From Dermanyssus gallinae (lineage: Eukaryota; Arthropoda; Arachnida; Mesostigmata; Dermanyssidae): a DNA stretch of 64,000 bases. The first letter of the stretch is position 1; every line of letters begins with the position of its first letter. The DNA lies in assembly GCA_003439945.1 (NCBI GenBank), contig QVRM01002377.1, forward strand, positions 310,001-374,000. The letters run 5' to 3'. Of the stretch, positions 22,421 to 33,368 are shown piece after piece. The position numbers and the translations under genes were made by a program. Below the pieces are notes generated by a model. That model worked only from the letters and a program-made list of their open reading frames with translations. It ran no database searches and was not told the DNA's origin.

Positions 22421-22979
22421 CTCCTAATACGGTCTGTAAGAGGGTCGACTGACTGAAAACTCAGATATTGATGATCCCAGCACAAAGACTTCGCACTTTT
22501 GTGGGTTGAGGCATCACCAGCTCTTCGCTGCAAAATCCAGTACCTTCTGAATATCACGAGCTACCATCTCTATCTAGATCGTATCTATATACAAATACTT
22601 GTATGTGCACCACCAACGTCAGCATACAACGAATTCGTTTACGCTTAGAAAAATACAATGGGCTGTATTAATCCAGATCAACACCGGTGGAATGAAGTCC
22701 TGCCCTTAAAAGGCCTCCTCGCACGAATATAGTAGTCCAATTCACAGTCCACGGCGCTCTCCATGTCTTCAGTGCATCCAACGACTTCCATAATCCACAA
22801 CTGTCGGATCTAATCTTACCGTCTTCTAAAAATGGGTAATTGAGCGTGAAAACCATATAAGGATTGCAAAGAATTTCATTTCATAAGAATTATCTTTGAT
22901 ACAACATATGTCCTGCTTTAAACTAATGTAGAATGCAATTTGGTTTGCCGATAGGATGACTAGGGTTCGTACAATCGCA
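22421..22979. other. Unassigned stretch
   Basis: No recognised domain or repeat. A short minus ORF (22,668-22,856) carries nothing familiar. Confidence 0.45.
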
Positions 22980-23780
22980 GATTTACTAAAGATATGTCAG
23001 GATAAAAAGCTTGATATAACCACTTTTGGAAATTTCGCTCTCACTCCAAAAGAAGCCGTTTCCGCCCCTTGTTCCAATAGTGAGTTTTATTAGATCCGCT
23101 AATTAATTTGGTCGCCAGACCAGACCTAGAATAGTTTTCGAATGAAGGCAGTTTTTGGAATTACTGTGTATAGTGGTACCATCAATTTAATGGCGCATAT
23201 TGAAGAGATCGGGTGACCTTCTTTCAAGAAAGCCAAACGCCCGTCGGGAAATGTTAAATTAAACTTTCTGACGAGAGCAGAAGACCCAATATTGCTTTAG
23301 AGAATGATTATAGGAGTCGAATCATGGGTATATGGTTACGACATCGAGACAAAAACCCAGTCCTCTTAGTGGTGCTTCCAAGGAGAGAGTCGATTGAATA
23401 AAATCAGATAGAGCCAATCCAACACCTTATTCCTTTTGATTGTGTTTGACTACAAAGGTTCAGCTTCCACACATTTTGCGGCCTCGTTTTACGGTCAATT
23501 ATGAAAACTACCGCCAACATTTTAAGAAGATTGCGTAAAAGCGTCCGGTGCAATAGCCTTGAGCTCTGGCAGCAAGTCTTGGATACTCCATCACGATGAC
23601 GTAGCGGCACATACACAGTTAGTAATTTCGGATCATTTAATCAAATACTCGATTTCTACACTTCCGCAACCTTTCTATTCGCTGGAACTGCTTCTTGCAA
23701 CTTTTTCTGTTCCCGCAGAAAAATATTAAGACTACGTCTCGCGACTAGAGTTGATAAAGGATATTTTGTAGGTGCAACTT
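22980..23780 (+). pseudogene. mariner transposase remnant (M3)
   Basis: The plus strand near 23,300 reads GVESWVYGYDIETKTQSS, where mariners of the SETMAR-like type have GDESWVYGYDPET. The first catalytic Asp is replaced by Val. Then FDYKG, and near 23,590 SWILHHDDVAAH (for HHDNAPAH), TLPQPFYSLELLLATFSVP (for PQPPYSPDLAPCDFFLFP). Stops and frameshifts are frequent. The ends were not identified. Confidence 0.7.
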
Positions 23781-23978
23781 AATTTGATTACAAAAAACGG
23801 GTTTGAAAATGGTTCGAAGAGTGGGAAAGAAGGTAGGCGGTAGTTATTTTCATGTAAACAAAATTACTTTGAAAGATAAATATACATTGTTTTTTTATAA
23901 ATGTTTATCGGAATTTGTTGATCCATTTTTATATGCATCTATATATATATATAAGCTTCGTGACTTTGTGCAGGGTTT

Positions 23979-25888
23979 AAGGATTGAGAACGTCGAACAT
24001 CATGAAACTAGGACAAATACCAGAAGGTACCCTGAGGACGAGATCTGTAGACGCGCCGTAGTCAAGCTCTCCGAAGAAGATGTCTCTGGCGCCGCCAGGC
24101 TTATTGGCTCCACGAACACATTTATATCTCAGTCCAAAAGCCTTGAGTCTCTTCGAGACAAACATCCACTGGCCCCCTCGGACCTTTGCTTGCCATCTCG
24201 TTTTCCGATTACACTGCCATCTACTACCTCCAGCGACGAAGTGCGTTTGGCTGTGAGATCCTTCCCCAGGAGCTCTGCAGCTGGTCTTGACTTCCTTAGG
24301 CCTCGACTTCTTCAGGACCTGTTGTCCGCGGTCTTAGGGTCCGTCGCTGACAGACTAGCAGATGCACTGGCAAAGGTTGTAGACATTCTCCGGTGGGGGT
24401 CTCCCCCTGTAGCCCTTCAACCTATTATATTTGGGGCACGACTATTTGCTCTCAAGAAGAAAGATGGCTCTCTCCGCCCGATAGCATGCTCGTCTACACT
24501 CCGAAGTTGGCTTAAAAATTGGGTGCGCTGCCAACAAAGCTGAAATATTATCAACAATTGGTTCTCATCAGCTGGGCTTTGCAACTACTGGCGGTACGGA
24601 GATCGGAATACACACCTCCCGCGCCTTTATAAACTCCCGCAGTGGCCCAACCGTTCTCGTTAAATTATATTTTAGGAATGCCTTTAACAGCGTCAGAAGA
24701 GACGTGGTGAAATGCTACGCTCCGCAAATGTTTCACCAGGTACATGCGGCGTACGCCCAACCGTCGCAGTTGGTCTTGCCGCACGCCACTATATCTTCGC
24801 AGTCCGGCCTTCAACAAGGAGACCCTTTAGGTCCGCCTTTGTTCTGTTTGTGCGTAAAAGACTTGATAGACTCCCTACAGTGTCCTCTAAATGCCTGGTA
24901 CCTGGACGACGGTGTGCTTGGAGGTGACCTAGCTACAGTAATCGGTGATATTTACGGAGTCCGGGACTTCGAGAGGGTGAGTGGTCTATCCCTAAATCCC
25001 GCGAAATGCGAGGTCTACGTCACGGGGCCCGAGGATATGATCTTGCCGGATATATCGGAGCTATGCCATCTCCTTCCCGGTTGCAGGGTCGTCCAAAAGA
25101 GCGACATTGAGCTCCTCGGGGTTCCCCTCTGCCAAGAGAGATTACCTGGGGCTTTAGACGCGTGGAGAAAGAAGCTTGAAGTTGCCACCAGCCGTCTTCC
25201 ATCGCTGGGATCTCATCGCGGAATATTCCTACTAAGATCATGCTTTTCGGCGGCCCGGATAACGCACCTGCTTAGAGGGGCCAATTGTTTCGACTTGACC
25301 GAAAACCTTCGAGAATTCAACGAGTGGACCTTGAAAACACTGGAGGTGCTCCTGAGCATACGCCTTTCACCCAATGCAGGCTTGCAGGCTCTGCTTCCCA
25401 TATCCTTAGGTGGACTGGGAATGCCTGATGCTGTAGCGTTGGCTGGGCCTGCCATCGTCTTATCTATGTCCCAGGCATCGGGAGAAGCCAAACGGTTACT
25501 GGAGGACACAGGCAAAAGAGTCTACGATCACACTTTAGCAGCCTTAGTCGAGAGATTGGCGTCTCTGTGCGGTGTCATACGCACGGACACCCTTTACCAG
25601 AAAAGCTGGTCGACCCCACTGCAGGAGAAGACATTTGTGCATCTACTTGAGCAAGCCGCCACTACGACTGACAAGGCCAGGCTACGGGCGGTCTCTGCAA
25701 AAAGTGCCGGGGCCTGGTTACAGGCTCTCCCCAGTGTTCACTTAGGCACTCTACTAGATGACGACACTGTTCGGATTACTAATCCGGGGGGGGGCTACGC
25801 CTGGGGACAGCTCTCGTTTTCCCGCACCAATGTAGATGCGGCGATCAAGTGGGGCCACAGGCACACCATGGTCTCTCTTGTGCCTTAA
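23979..25888 (+). pseudogene. Reverse transcriptase of RLE-LINE copy C
   Basis: Begins with VSGAARLIGSTNTF and SAAGLDFLRPRLLQDLL. RT motifs follow: IIFGARLFALKKKDGSLRPIA (fingers) and KLYFRNAFNSVRRD (motif A, with the expected catalytic Asp of KLDF replaced by Tyr). Then SGLQQGDPLGPPLFCL (motif B), WYLDDGVLGGD (motif C, intact DD), GLSLNPAKCEV, and ELLGVPLC. The thumb contains GIFLLRSCFSAARITHLLRG. There is a frameshift and stop at 24,541 between the fingers and motif A. A second frameshift before 25,849 separates the thumb from the CCHC motif. The DDG motif C with QQGDPLGPPLF is unlike jockey or CR1 RTs. Confidence 0.85.
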
Positions 25889-26590
25889 GCTCAGTTCGTC
25901 GAGCCCGGCACGCAGCTCTTAATGGGACATTTAGCCGAGCCTTAAGGTCTGCTGGTTTTCCTTGCATTCTTGAGCCTCCTGGCCTCTGCAGGGATGATGG
26001 AAAACGACCGGACGGACTGACACTAACGTCCTTTGAGATGGGTCGCATGCTGGTATGGGATGCAACCGTTACTGACTCATTAGCCCCTTCAATGGTCAGT
26101 GCGGGAGCGGAACATGCTGATCACGCATCTATGTTGGCGGAGGCGAATAAGTGCAGAAAGTATGCCAGTATTACCTACCCCCACGATTTTTGCCCGCTGG
26201 CATTCGAGACACTGGGGGGACCCGGCCCGAAGACGCACAAACTCATTCAACGTGTCGGCAAGGCGCTCAACCGTTTGACAGGGGACACTAGAGCTATCGA
26301 GTACCTGCACCAGAGACTATCGCTGGAGTCGAGCCCGGTGGCGTGGAGGCTTAAGTCTGCGCCTCGCAGCCGGAGGAGACACATAGGTGCGCGGGTTCAA
26401 GCCCCACCGTTGCACATTTGTATTTATGGGGGTCCGTCTATGAAGCAATGTGAAAAACAGTTCCGTGGACGTTAAATCTTGGCTGAGGGTCAGCCCGAAA
26501 ACTTTACTAGACTATCGCTGGACATTCAGCGGGGTAACGCCGCCTCTGTGCGTGGAACTCTGCTACACTGGACACGCCCGAACCTGGAGG
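25800..26590 (+). pseudogene. CCHC and restriction-like endonuclease of RLE-LINE copy C
   Basis: CRCGDQVGPQAHHGLSC (25,825-25,875) is the C-x-C-x8-H-x4-C cluster upstream of the nuclease. The nuclease block follows: GFPCILEPPGL, then KRPDGLTLTSFEMGRMLVWD and ATVTDSLAPS. This gives P-D and a second Asp about 18 residues later, as in PD-(D/E)xK folds. CRKYASITYPHDFCPLAFET comes next. The final conserved block is LSLDIQRGNAASVRGTLLHW. It is cut between LS-L and DIQRG by the SINE insertion and resumes at 26,509. Confidence 0.85.
26328..26508 (+). mobile_element. SINE-C copy 1 (tRNA-derived) with 14-bp target duplication
   Basis: A 181-bp insertion flanked on both sides by AGACTATCGCTGGA (26314-26327 and 26509-26522). 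It begins GTCGAGCCCGGTGGCGTGG and has a B-box-like GGTTCAAGCCC preceded by TGCGCG. It continues CACCGTTGCACATTTGTATTTATGGG, then GTCCGTCTATGAAGCAATG, and ends TCAGCCCGAAAACTTTACT. Removing it restores the LINE reading frame. The second copy (42,769-42,949, opposite strand) has the same length. Confidence 0.9.
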
Positions 26591-26678
26591 ATATGTGACA
26601 TTTTCACTTTTAAATAACCGGTGTACACGTTCATAAAGAGACAATTGTTACCTCTAATATTGCAGCAAATAAAAGATA

Positions 26679-27301
26679 CAGGGTATTACAGGAATATTTG
26701 ATCAACGATATATGGAATTGTAGAGCTCGTTGAATGACTGTGTGGCGACGTTCACTACCGCCGACGTGTCGCGCGACAGCCGCAGCGCGTCATTTTACAT
26801 GCACTTAATCTGGACATCCCAGCAAAAAATCGTAATTACTCCGCAACCACAGCTCGCATTGCCATAAGTTTGGTAACAAAATGATCGTCATGAAATGCGC
26901 ATTTGCTGAATATGTTAGCTTAGAGCGCAGTAAGTGGTCGTAAGGTAATGATTTTGAGGTATTGGGCGTGAAGGTTAATAAAATAACTTCATTTTGGCGA
27001 ATTCTCTTCTTAGCGACCATGTAGCATCTTCTGACCGGCCTTATGAGTTCTTCGAAGGAAGCAGAATTTTCTCACGAACACGGCGGTGTGTTTAGCTTCT
27101 GTCTAGGAAATCTGGTTGTCTCGCAACAGCACATTCTATGCTCCTATGTCGGGCAAAAACACCAATGTCACAAATTGTAGTAATTTAACTCTCATTCCGA
27201 AACAGGGCCTCTTAGAAACCATGTTCTATTGGAAAAAATATTTGCCTTAACGAGCTCTACAATTCCATATATCGTTGATCAAATATTCCGGTAATACCCT
27301 G
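26679..27301. mobile_element. Palindrome-family element P3, one-armed, with 53-bp TIRs
   Basis: Left end CAGGGTATTACAGGAATATT...TGGAATTGTAGAGCTCGTT; the right end is the inverse, to CCGGTAATACCCTG. TA lies outside both (26677-26678, 27302-27303). The inverted repeats are about 53 bp with very few differences. Between them are the centre (ATGACTGTGTGGCGAC) and only the right arm of the P1/P2 type. P3 is thus an internally deleted, 623-bp, non-coding MITE-like relative. Confidence 0.9.
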
Positions 27302-27316
27302 TATATATCACCCCTC

Positions 27317-28200
27317 ATATACACGATTTCTGTGTTGGACATAAAGAAGTACCTGCCACTTGATGTTAAATATCGAATATGCAGATGACTTAAAACTTTA
27401 TTATCCTGTTTGCTCTAGTTACTCCCATGCTGTTCTGCAGTCTGCTGTCGACGGCATTGCTCGATAGTGTTCTGAAATAAACATGACCCTCTCACCCTCC
27501 AAATGCGTTGTACTGAAACATAGTGCACTTGACTTTGACTATAAAATTAACGGAAGAATTTTACCGACTCTCTCTTATACACGGGACCTAAGCATATACA
27601 ATACGCCTGATCTTAATTTTAGCCTTCACATTATCAAGGTTGTGAAAGCATCCTTGCGCATTATAAATACTATATTCCGCTGTTTCATTTTGACGACTTC
27701 TCATGTCTACATTCGCCTTTACAAATCGTTTGGTCTTCCCAAAACGGCATATTGCTCTTCTGTCTGGACGCCTTATCTGTCTAAATATAGAGAGTTACTG
27801 AAAGGTGTCCTGAGACGCCTGCGGAGAAGGTGCCCTCAAAGCGTGTTAGATTATGTTGTTTCTAGTATTGATTCACTTTTCATGCAAGACAACAAATTTT
27901 TTCTACGTCAATTACGCAAATGTGAATTGCTAGGACACTTTTTTGATGTACGCTTTAATAACCTAAGGAGACAACGATCAAGCACTCAAAAAACCGCGGC
28001 CCGCAGTGAGTTCGTAAACAAACTGTTTGCTTTGTGGATAGCCAAATGGACGCATGCAAATTCAAATAGCACTCGCCTATTTGACGATTAGTAACGTTTT
28101 TTTTCAAAAGTACGAATATTGATTACAGTGCATGCGTGACCATGAAAATTGTACCACACACCGTTTTATGTGACAGTAAAAGTGATTGTATGTTCTGTTA
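27317..28200 (+). pseudogene. CR1-like LINE reverse transcriptase, 5'-truncated
   Basis: Contains EYADDLKLYYPVCSSYSHAV (27,378 on), the RT motif C. One in-frame TAG follows (27,459). Then MTLSPSKCVVLKHSALDF, DYKINGRILPTLSYTRDLSI, FRCFILTTSHVYIRLYKSF and AYCSSVWTPYLSKYRELLKG lead to a stop at 28,091. The open frame 27,483-28,091 is 202 codons, the longest intact piece of this family here. A frameshift lies just before the YADD box. The 3' UTR similarity with 32,105-32,345 suggests the end is near 28,200. P3 abuts its left edge. Confidence 0.8.
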
Positions 28201-28904
28201 TATACATTGATATATGCGGGTGGGCGAACTGACAGGCGTCGTTGCGTGTCTTCTACGTAGAGAGACGAATGATCGGGTAAAGGAGATGGCTTCGAGGCTA
28301 GACGGACTGGAGAGGTAGCGAAGGAGACGTAACAACGGTGCGATGTTGCGTAACGCTAAACATGGACTGAGATGACTGTTCAGAGACGCCAGACTGTTGC
28401 TCTGTTCGAGCCGTTTGTTTTGACGGCCCCGTCGCTTAGCTCAGGCTACATTGATATACATATCAACGTGCTGCTGGATGGAGGACTTTATTTTCCCACA
28501 GGCAATCTAGCATTGTTGTCTGCACAATGATACTGCAAGCGATGACGCTGCAAAATTGCCAGGCGTTTGATTGGCATGACAGCAAAAAGGAGAGAGAGAG
28601 AGAGAGGGAGAGAGAAAAAAAGACAATAAGGAGGGTCTATACGGATTACGTGTTATTAGCGAGACGAATAGATGATTTTGTAGTAAACTGATATTTAATG
28701 AGACGACTCTATTGTGTCGCCTAGCTGAGTCGAAGATTAGTTGAGATCGAATTCTCACCACGCCTAATTACAGGCATACTTATCTATATGGAGAAAGCAT
28801 TCCCGGCAACCTCAGCCGCTAGGAAGAGGGATACAATCCGCATTCTTGTTAAAGTAAATTTATTTTGAAAAGCCTGAATTAATCATATGTTTCTCTATAA
28901 TAAA
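28201..28904. other. Unassigned stretch with (GA)n
   Basis: A GAGAGA tract occupies about 28,586-28,616. The minus ORF over it (28,507-28,761) is repeat-encoded Ser/Leu/Phe and is not credible. Confidence 0.5.
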
Positions 28905-29035
28905 AGCGTGGTCAAAGAGACTAGCGCGCTAGTCATGATTGTCACCTACCGGAATGTCCCCGGTTTGATCCCCGTTGTTGATCGAATTTTCTAAGCGCTC
29001 CTTATATAAAAGGGTGTACTTAGGTACTAGGTATG
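28905..29035 (+). mobile_element. SINE-B copy 2 (tRNA-derived), short
   Basis: AGCGTGGTCAAAGAGACTAG then CGCGCTAGTCATGATTGTCACC and the B-box-like GGTTTGATCCCCG, followed by TTGTTGATCGAATTTTC and AAGCGCTCCTTAT. The head is the best preserved of the three copies. The body ends soon after, so this copy is truncated. Confidence 0.65.
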
Positions 29036-30470
29036 TCAAACGAATATTAAATCCACCCATTCATAAGGCTACGTAGTAGGTAGCATTGCTACTCTCTAAA
29101 AGGTAGATCTTTTATAATGAGGTCTTATATCTTTGAAGTCTGAAATAGCATCCCTGCCTGTGTCTAGTTCCTAGAATCCCTCGTTGAATGCTTGGTAATT
29201 GAACACATACTGAATACAAAGTTGTAGGGTTTGAGTGTGCCGTATTGCCGTATGCCAACTTCATGGTATTAGCCTCTGCGAGCCTTTTTATAAGTACGCC
29301 TACCTAACATACGAAGCGCTATGTCGATTAGGTTAGCTTTTTCCAGCAACTCAACCTCAACTCCTCACTTCCGAGCAAGTGAAGCACGTACGCGCATTCT
29401 TACAGGGAGGGAACGGTGAACCGGGTGCCTTGTCGACTTCGTGGTAAAGCCCACTTTTTTTTGACAACAGCGGTAGTCCGTGTTTATGCAAACGCTTGGT
29501 ACAGTGGATGCTGTGCTATTGGCCGGTAGCGTTTCACTCGCGTCACGTGCATTTACTTGAGTTCTAACAGGGGTGATCGTTGACACGGCATTGTAGAGTC
29601 AGCAGCGACGTTCCACACGGCTTCTACGGTTCTTTTAGGCTCGGCAGAAGGTTTCGTGACCTTTCCTGTTTCCTGCACCCGGGCAGCTGTTGCCTTTTCG
29701 AGGCGCTGATGCCTGTTTGTTCTATTAGTGATCGAGAGGCTCGCTCGAACAATTTCTTCCATCTTAGCATGCTTGAGAAGCAGTATGAGAGCAGGTCGTT
29801 TAACTGGCATGGTATGGCAAATGTGGGGGCGTGTTTCTACGACAAAGCTTCCAAACACTGCTTCCAGCTATTTAGGAGTCTTCTCAAGTACACATTGTTA
29901 TCACTTCCTCAGCTGCGATTACTCGCACCACAACTGGCACTTGCACTGTATACTGGTTGGGCTGCTTTCACGGCATTCTATATAGGTGTTTTGTTAATAC
30001 AATTATACAATACATAATTTTCACATTACATCAGTAGTTATTACGGAGAGCACTGGTAACAGCATATTATAAAATGCTAGAATGTTACTACTGTATTGCT
30101 TATTTCGAAAGAACAAAATAGGTTGCTGACGAACCCTTGCTCTGTTGCGGGACACATGCGAACATTACCTTCAACGAACTCCGGCCCTGACAATGTGGTG
30201 GAAAGCAGCCTGAAGGCGAGCGAAGAGTCCACGGGGAGTCTGTAATGGGGCCGCCAAGCCCCCCACCGAATCATCGTTGAGACGAAGAGCTAAGAACTAC
30301 ATCTCAATCTAAACACACTGGGTTCTTTGAGTGGAAAAAGCTGGGCACCGGCAGACATACAGAAAGCAGACAGTCAGACAGACATGGCTCAGTTAGGTGA
30401 GTCCCGGGACGCCAATTATAACAGTTTTTATTTTTATGACGTTGCCTCAATTCTAAACCAGCGAACGAGT
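29036..30470. other. Unassigned stretch
   Basis: No transposon protein was recognised. Open frames overlap on both strands between 29,365 and 30,017. The minus-strand frames show scattered Cys pairs vaguely resembling EGF-like repeats, but only if frames are changed, so no gene is called. Confidence 0.4.
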
Positions 30471-31640
30471 GAGACAAAAAAGAGATAGAGCGATGGGCAG
30501 TCTAGCTAAAGAAGAACGCCAAACGCAGGAACGGGAAGAGCCGGATTTTTGAGGATAAATGATACAACGCGGAAAATATATAAAGAGAAATGTTGAGGCT
30601 GAGGCTTAGAAAGAGATTGAAGAGGTAACAACAAGGAATAGAGTTCGCTCGAACTGAAGGGACAACCTAGGCGTAGCAGCAGCAGCAGAAGGAGAAGCAG
30701 TTGAAATCGTTTTTTCTTCTTCGTAAGAGGTATTACAGCGGAGCAAGCAAGCAGGGCGGCGAGCAAATGATGAGAAACTTAGTAACAGAGAAAAAACGCT
30801 CGAAATTTAGCTAGCTGTAGGTTAGGAAAACATGCTTTTCGACACGAAAGGGTGTGAACAAACGTGTGGGAAATGGTTGCGGCGGTAGAGGCATTGCTAC
30901 TGCTGTTAGGATGATAGTCGTGGTCGGGGTGTGTGTGCCTGTCTCTATAAATTAAATGAGAAACGATGACGGCAAAACGGCCGAGAGTGTGTGTGAAAGA
31001 AAGGGAAGTAGATAGATAAACGGGTCAACAGCCAGACGCACTGACGCATTGCTGAGAGCGCTGAACACACAGACGTACACCGCGTGGGCGGCGCGAACTG
31101 AAAAAACAGCAGCGGCCACGGCAGCTATTTGAGGGGCGGCTAAAAACAATGCGACGGCCAGAGTAAGCGAAAATAGCAGTAGCAGCGATGAAGTGGGTAT
31201 GATGGTAGCAGAACTAGAAGCGCAAGCGCGAGAGAAATCATACGAAGAACAACCCGACGGAGCGAGAAGCGGCAGGGCAGAGCAGAAAACCCCCTCACAC
31301 AGGACGAAAAATGGAAACGGGAAAAATTCGTGGATAAAAGCCAACAGACTGCACACAAAGACAGAGAAGAACTAGGAAAATGCCGAGGCCGGACAGGAAG
31401 AGAGGGAAGAAGAGACACATAGAGATAGACACGGAACAGGAGAGGGAGCAGAGATATACAGGGGCTAGTCGAAAAATGAATGACATGACCGTACGAAGGT
31501 GAACAGAAACGAGCAGATTCCTGTGGAAAGAGGTGAAGCAAATAGAGAAATAATGGGAGAGAGAGAGAGATAAATGTGGAACACTCTTAAGACAGATCAA
31601 GACGGAAGTTTAGCAATAAAATCACAGATATAGGCACTGT
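30471..31640. other. Purine-rich plus strand, low complexity
   Basis: About 1.1 kb in which the plus strand is dominated by A and G (AAGAAG, GAGAGA, AGCAGCAG). It ends in (GA)n at about 31,557-31,572. The long minus ORFs (30,952-31,356, 31,140-31,541) are Ser/Leu/Phe-rich products of this bias and are not treated as genes. Confidence 0.6.
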
Positions 31641-31652
31641 CTTTTCACCATT

Positions 31653-31661
<9 letters not shown>

Positions 31662-31703
<42 letters not shown>

Positions 31704-31957
31704 GCATGTGTATATTGAAATGCAGATTTATAAACAAATTTGCATTTTGAGATTGCAAATATGTATATATTTTTTTAAGATTTCCCGTAAGGCTTTTGCT
31801 TGTGTACTGTTTTTTCATGTCATGGCTAATTTTAATCCACTCCGGCATTTACCTTGTCTAAATTGGAAACCATGCAAACAAATTTAAGAGTGGCCGGTCT
31901 GGGTCTCGAACCCAGTCCTCCCAAATGCAAGGCAAAGGCTTTGCCACTAGTCGCCTA
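31662..31957 (-). mobile_element. SINE-A copy 2 (tRNA-derived)
   Basis: The minus strand from about 31,957 reads GGCGACTAGTGGCAAAGCC, a disturbed A box, then GGGTTCGAGACCCAGACCGG, which contains a perfect B box GGTTCGAGACC. The body has AAGGTAAATGCCGGAGTGG and AGCCTTACGGGAAATC, as in copy 1. A short AT-rich spacer and (TA)n at 31,662-31,700 follow as the 3' tail. Confidence 0.8.
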
Positions 31958-32104
31958 GTGCATGTCATTCCATCCCAACGATAGGTACAGATCTAACTGC
32001 GCTACCTCAGTTGAGGTCTAGGTCACTTTTATTTTGCCACTCCAACAAAAAATAGCTATCGTGCAATACAATAAAATAAATCGAAGACTGCATCAGCATT
32101 TATG

Positions 32105-32345
32105 CATGAAAAATGTTAAGAGTATTTTGTGAGTTCGTAAACGAATTATTAGCTTGGCGGATGACCAGATATGCACATGCAATTACAAATAATACGCGCC
32201 TTTTTGATGATTACTCGCCTTGTTCTTGCGGGAGTACGCATACTGAAGACAATACGTAATTGACCATGAGAATGAAGAATCCATTTTATGTGATGAGAAA
32301 GGTGAGTTCATGTTTGTTTTGTTAATGTAAAATGGCTACCGCACG
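32105..32345 (+). pseudogene. CR1-like LINE 3' end (second copy)
   Basis: Reads EFVNELLAWRMTRYAHAITN then NTRLFDDYS, matching EFVNKLFALWIAKWTHANSN and STRLFDD at the C-terminus of the LINE ending at 28,091. The 3' flanks also correspond (CATTTTATGTGATGAGAAAG against CGTTTTATGTGACAGTAAAAG). Only the last 30 or so codons plus UTR are kept. Confidence 0.7.
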
Positions 32346-32539
32346 AGCTGACAATTGAGCACAAACTGGCACGCGCCAGTTAATTTAGGAAATGAATTCA
32401 AAACATTTGAGACAAAATCTGCAACATTTTCTTGGCCGATTCGAACCGCCAACGAATCTTGCTTTTACCAACAGCAAAATGCCACCAGGAAGTGAACCGC
32501 ACGCGGTCATTCACCTTTCGCCGCACGCGGCGAAAGGCT

Positions 32540-33035
32540 TCCTCCCTTACGGAGGGTAAAGAGGCACACTCGACAGGAAAGGTTTTGGCGACCTTTTTTT
32601 CTGGGATGCAAAAGGTAGTCTAGTAACTGACTGCCTTTCTGCAGGAAGAGGGACAACTGACGAGTACTACGCAATACTCCTGAACCAACGGAAAGAGAGA
32701 TAACACTGAAAATTATAGCACCAGGTATGCAATGCAGAAAAAAACCGTGATGTTTCATCACAGTAATGCTCCCGTCCACATGTCTTATTTTGACATGGCT
32801 AAATTACGCGGATTCAAGTTCTAAATTGTCGAACATATTCTCCGGAATTGGCCCTGTGCGAATACGATCAGTTTGGAAGCCTCAAGAAGTATCACTCCAG
32901 AACAAGACATTAAAGCAACAATGATGTGATATGCGCCGTAGACGAGTGTTTTGGGTCTAAATATTCTAAATATTGCTCGTGATATAAACGTTATTGACGA
33001 TCATTGGACTAGATGTGTTGAGCTTCGGGGACCAT
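32540..33035 (+). pseudogene. mariner transposase remnant (M5), C-terminal half
   Basis: STGKVLATFFSGMQKVV (for SAGKVMA..FWD) near 32,565. Then KKTVMFHHSNAPVHMSYFDM near 32,740, where HSN replaces HxDN and the second catalytic Asp is lost. MAKLRGFKF follows, and finally DHWTRCVELRG, the usual C-terminal W.KC..L.G motif. Stops interrupt. It matches neither M2 nor M3 closely enough to be called a copy of them. Confidence 0.7.
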
Positions 33036-33368
33036 ACTGAACAACTTCAGGTACGTGATCTTTGTCCGTCTATTGCTTGTCCATGCTACGAACTTTGAAC
33101 GATAGGAGAACATGAAATATGAACATACGTTACAGATGTTTATGTCGCGTAGTCTTAAATACACGGTCAACGTAGTTGTTGCGCTTAGCTGTGATTTCGA
33201 TGGCCATTCCTTGTCTACATGTAAAAGTCTTATAAGAAAGCGCTGTGCTGTGCCGGTCTTCTGTACATACACAAGTAACTAATAATTGTATGGATCAGAC
33301 AGGTAAATCAGTCAATCAATCAAGCTTTTGTTTCACCATAAATTGGTAGATTAGGTACAATAAGAGAT
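33036..33368. other. Unassigned stretch with short (CAAT)n
   Basis: CAGTCAATCAATCAAG at about 33,309 resembles the simple-repeat tail at 59,378-59,397. No coding signal was recognised. Confidence 0.4.

Larger units (their letters stand above)
23970..26677 (+). mobile_element. RLE-type LINE copy C, 5'-truncated
   Basis: About 2.7 kb of a restriction-like-endonuclease LINE: linker, RT, thumb, CCHC, nuclease and 3' UTR in order. The left boundary near 23,970 is where similarity to the 33.8-37.4 kb copy starts, so the copy is 5'-truncated, as is usual for target-primed reverse transcription. It is interrupted by a SINE (26,328-26,508). Its 3' UTR holds the shared GAGACAATTGTTA (26,638-26,650), and its right edge meets palindromic element P3. 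Confidence 0.85.

Noticed and set aside
29365..29990. Scattered fragments on the minus strand resembling EGF-like Cys spacing
   Set aside because: The resemblance needs several frame changes chosen by hand, and no single frame shows six correctly spaced Cys.
30952..31541. Two overlapping minus frames of about 134 codons with hydrophobic runs resembling membrane segments
   Set aside because: Hydrophobicity follows from the pyrimidine-rich strand; both frames are open together, which is typical of composition bias.
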